NCBI GenBank assembly: GCA_029939035.1
Contig: JAOZTS010000019.1
Location: 1-14,593 of the forward strand
Direction of reading: 5' to 3'
DNA length: 14,593 nt
Origin: Candidatus Altimarinota bacterium
GTDB lineage: Bacteria > Patescibacteriota > Gracilibacteria > UBA1369 > LOWO2-01-FULL-3
How positions within the stretch are numbered: position 1 is the stretch's first letter; the number at the start of each line of letters is the position of its first letter. The notes beneath the pieces were generated by a model. It was not told the origin of the DNA. It was given only the letters and a program-made list of their open reading frames with translations, and ran no database searches. Both the position numbers and the translations under genes were made by a program. Below are positions 13,423-14,593 of this stretch, in pieces.

Positions 13423-14289
13423 ATGAACGAAATTCACGTCGAAGAAAGACTTGGGAGAGGATCAGAAAACAACGTCTATAAAAGAGCAGACGACGATACT
13501 GCTATAAAAGCTTTTCATATATTTGGAAGAGAATGGCAAACAATGGACCCAGCACACCTTGAAGAAGGGAATGATATGTTAGCCAAACATGGCGTAAAAA
13601 CAATACAAACTACTGTCCACAGAGATGTTTATTTATGTCACCCAGATGGAACTAGAGAATTTCACCACATGGTAATAGAAACTCCTCTGATTTCAGACAT
13701 TGAGAAAAGAAGAGTTAAATACAAAGATTTATTAGATCCAGAAATTGGACCAGAACTAATACAGGAGATGATGCAAGTAGTACGAGCTGCTGATGCAATC
13801 TACAACGACCCAGAAAGCCCAAAAGGACTAGATCCATACGGTGGAGAAATAATAACAGACATCGTAAAAGGACTTTTGCCAGCTCTCATTTTAAAGATAA
13901 GCAAAATACTACCAACTTTGCTTAGAAATAAGGTCAGAGATCAATTAGCAAAAGTAGAAGGACAAATGAGAAACTTCGTAAAAACCGAAAATGGACCAAT
14001 GCTAATAGACTCTGGAATGCATGATTTCTCTGAAGATCAAGGAAAGTACACTCCCTTAACAAAAAACATGCATAATTTAATGTTCGCCTCTTTGATAGAA
14101 ATGCTGATCGTTGCAAACGAACATATGCCTCCTGAAAAACAAATTCCACAATCCAAAATAGAATCACTCCCCTTCAACGGCACCGATCTTCACAGAAAAA
14201 CTGCACAAAATCTAATGGCAGTGATGCTTCCACTTTATGAGCAATACGATATGGGAAGTTCTAAAAATCAGACCAGAGCAATTGGTTAG
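13423..14289 (+). CDS. Protein-kinase-fold-like protein of unknown function
   Basis: Family not recognised. From ATG 13423 it has 288 residues. The opening HVEERLGRGSENNVYKRADD resembles a protein-kinase glycine loop (G11-R-G13-S), with AIKAF (27-31, K29) in the place of the ATP-binding lysine. GPMLIDSGMHDF (191-202) resembles the LIDFG metal-binding motif with Ser for Phe. Between them, at about 125-150, LDPYGGEI could stand near the catalytic loop, but no clear HRD/HxD with Asn is seen, so it may be a divergent aminoglycoside-phosphotransferase/RIO-like kinase or a pseudokinase. No membrane segments are certain; 145-170 is hydrophobic but mixed with Lys. Start 13423 is chosen because the in-frame TTG upstream is the -35 box. 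Its 3' end overlaps the antisense glutamine synthetase remnant by 29 bases. Confidence 0.7.
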   Translation: MNEIHVEERLGRGSENNVYKRADDDTAIKAFHIFGREWQTMDPAHLEEGNDMLAKHGVKTIQTTVHRDVYLCHPDGTREFHHMVIETPLISDIEKRRVKYKDLLDPEIGPELIQEMMQVVRAADAIYNDPESPKGLDPYGGEIITDIVKGLLPALILKISKILPTLLRNKVRDQLAKVEGQMRNFVKTENGPMLIDSGMHDFSEDQGKYTPLTKNMHNLMFASLIEMLIVANEHMPPEKQIPQSKIESLPFNGTDLHRKTAQNLMAVMLPLYEQYDMGSSKNQTRAIG

Positions 14290-14563
14290 TCACCTCGTGG
14301 TGATACAAAACTTCACACGATTTTACTTTATTTCCTAGTGATCTCGGGCATCTATCCGCAGCATTGCTTTTCAAGCTAGCATATTTTTCCTGACTTTTCT
14401 TTCCCATAATTTCCTCAATAAATTCACTTTTCCCAAAATACTCAATCGCACTATAAATTTCCCCAGGTAACTTCTCGATCTCTCCATCATGAGAAACATC
14501 ACCCCTCTCCATACCTTTTAGTCCAGCTTTTAAAATCGCATAAATACAAAGATATGGATTCAT
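14261..14563 (-). pseudogene. C-terminal fragment of a glutamine synthetase-family gene
   Basis: Glutamine synthetase joins ammonia to glutamate using ATP, with active sites formed between subunits. Only about 100 C-terminal residues are present: MNPYLCIYAILKAGLKGMERG matches the family block around NPYL and A(I/A)L.AGL.GI, followed by LPGEIYSAIEYFGKSEFIEEIMG, EKYASLK, PRSLG and a closing HHEVTNQLLW. All substrate- and metal-binding parts are missing. Reading upstream in the same frame gives TAA at 14570-14572, three codons before the first Met, and the visible codons beyond it (LPSFFQ) do not look like the expected family sequence. It is therefore a truncated remnant or a gene broken by a rearrangement; an in-frame nonsense mutation or assembly error in a gene that continues beyond the window is less likely but possible. 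No promoter or Shine-Dalgarno is seen. Confidence 0.65.
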
Positions 14564-14593
14564 CTGAATTTATTGAAAAAATGAAGGTAGAAC

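Noticed and set aside
14554..14593. Plus-strand ATG frame running off the right edge (MDSSEFIEKMKVE)
   Set aside because: Only 13 codons visible, no Shine-Dalgarno or good promoter; it may start a real gene, but this cannot be supported from the window.

Overview
The window is AT-rich bacterial DNA carrying 15 intact genes, one helicase gene cut by the left edge and one broken glutamine synthetase remnant. It reads well with the standard bacterial code, where TGA is a stop. Taken together, three things suggest a Patescibacteria/CPR-type genome, possibly the Peregrinibacteria/Gracilibacteria side: the gene set (SLH/SH3 surface protein, L,D-transpeptidase-like protein, DUF389, long-form LOG protein, kinase-dCMP deaminase fusion), very tight gene packing, and an almost complete lack of Shine-Dalgarno sequences. 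This placement is inference, not proof. I see no rRNA, tRNA, CRISPR array or insertion sequence, and no gene-free stretch longer than about 155 bases.

Left half, minus strand (6352 down to 991): one promoter with an overlapping CsoR-type dyad is followed by eight closely packed genes. In order of transcription these are a CsoR-family copper sensor, a small secreted His/Met/Cys protein, a membrane-anchored DsbA-like oxidoreductase, a DUF411 metal-binding protein, a membrane-anchored eight-cysteine protein of unknown family, a CopA-type Cu+ ATPase, a Smr-domain protein and a PhnA-domain protein with an unusual Cys-rich head. The layout reads as an inducible copper-defence operon: the sensor releases the promoter when Cu(I) binds, CopA exports Cu+ from the cytoplasm, and the extracytoplasmic proteins probably bind the metal and repair thiols. 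A DEAD-box RNA helicase gene lies downstream, probably with its own promoter.

Middle (6359-10894): a DUF389 membrane protein gene and a tspO gene diverge from overlapping promoters. tspO converges on a long-form LOG nucleotide-binding protein through a perfect palindrome that contains both stop codons. Divergent from the LOG gene is an exported SH3+SLH surface protein, whose stop codon overlaps that of a convergent L,D-transpeptidase-like gene; these two are a cell-envelope pair.

Right (11020-14593): a fused P-loop kinase/dCMP deaminase, divergent from a 2-Cys peroxiredoxin. A thioredoxin-fold CNHC protein converges on the peroxiredoxin. A kinase-fold-like gene of unknown function comes next, and its 3' end overlaps the antisense C-terminal remnant of a glutamine synthetase.

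The points most worth following are the two unrecognised Cys-rich proteins inside the copper operon, its CsoR operator, the kinase-deaminase fusion (same domain order as the AvcD antiphage deaminases, but with housekeeping-like neighbours), the TGA-only CopA/Smr in-frame junction, and the truncated glutamine synthetase.
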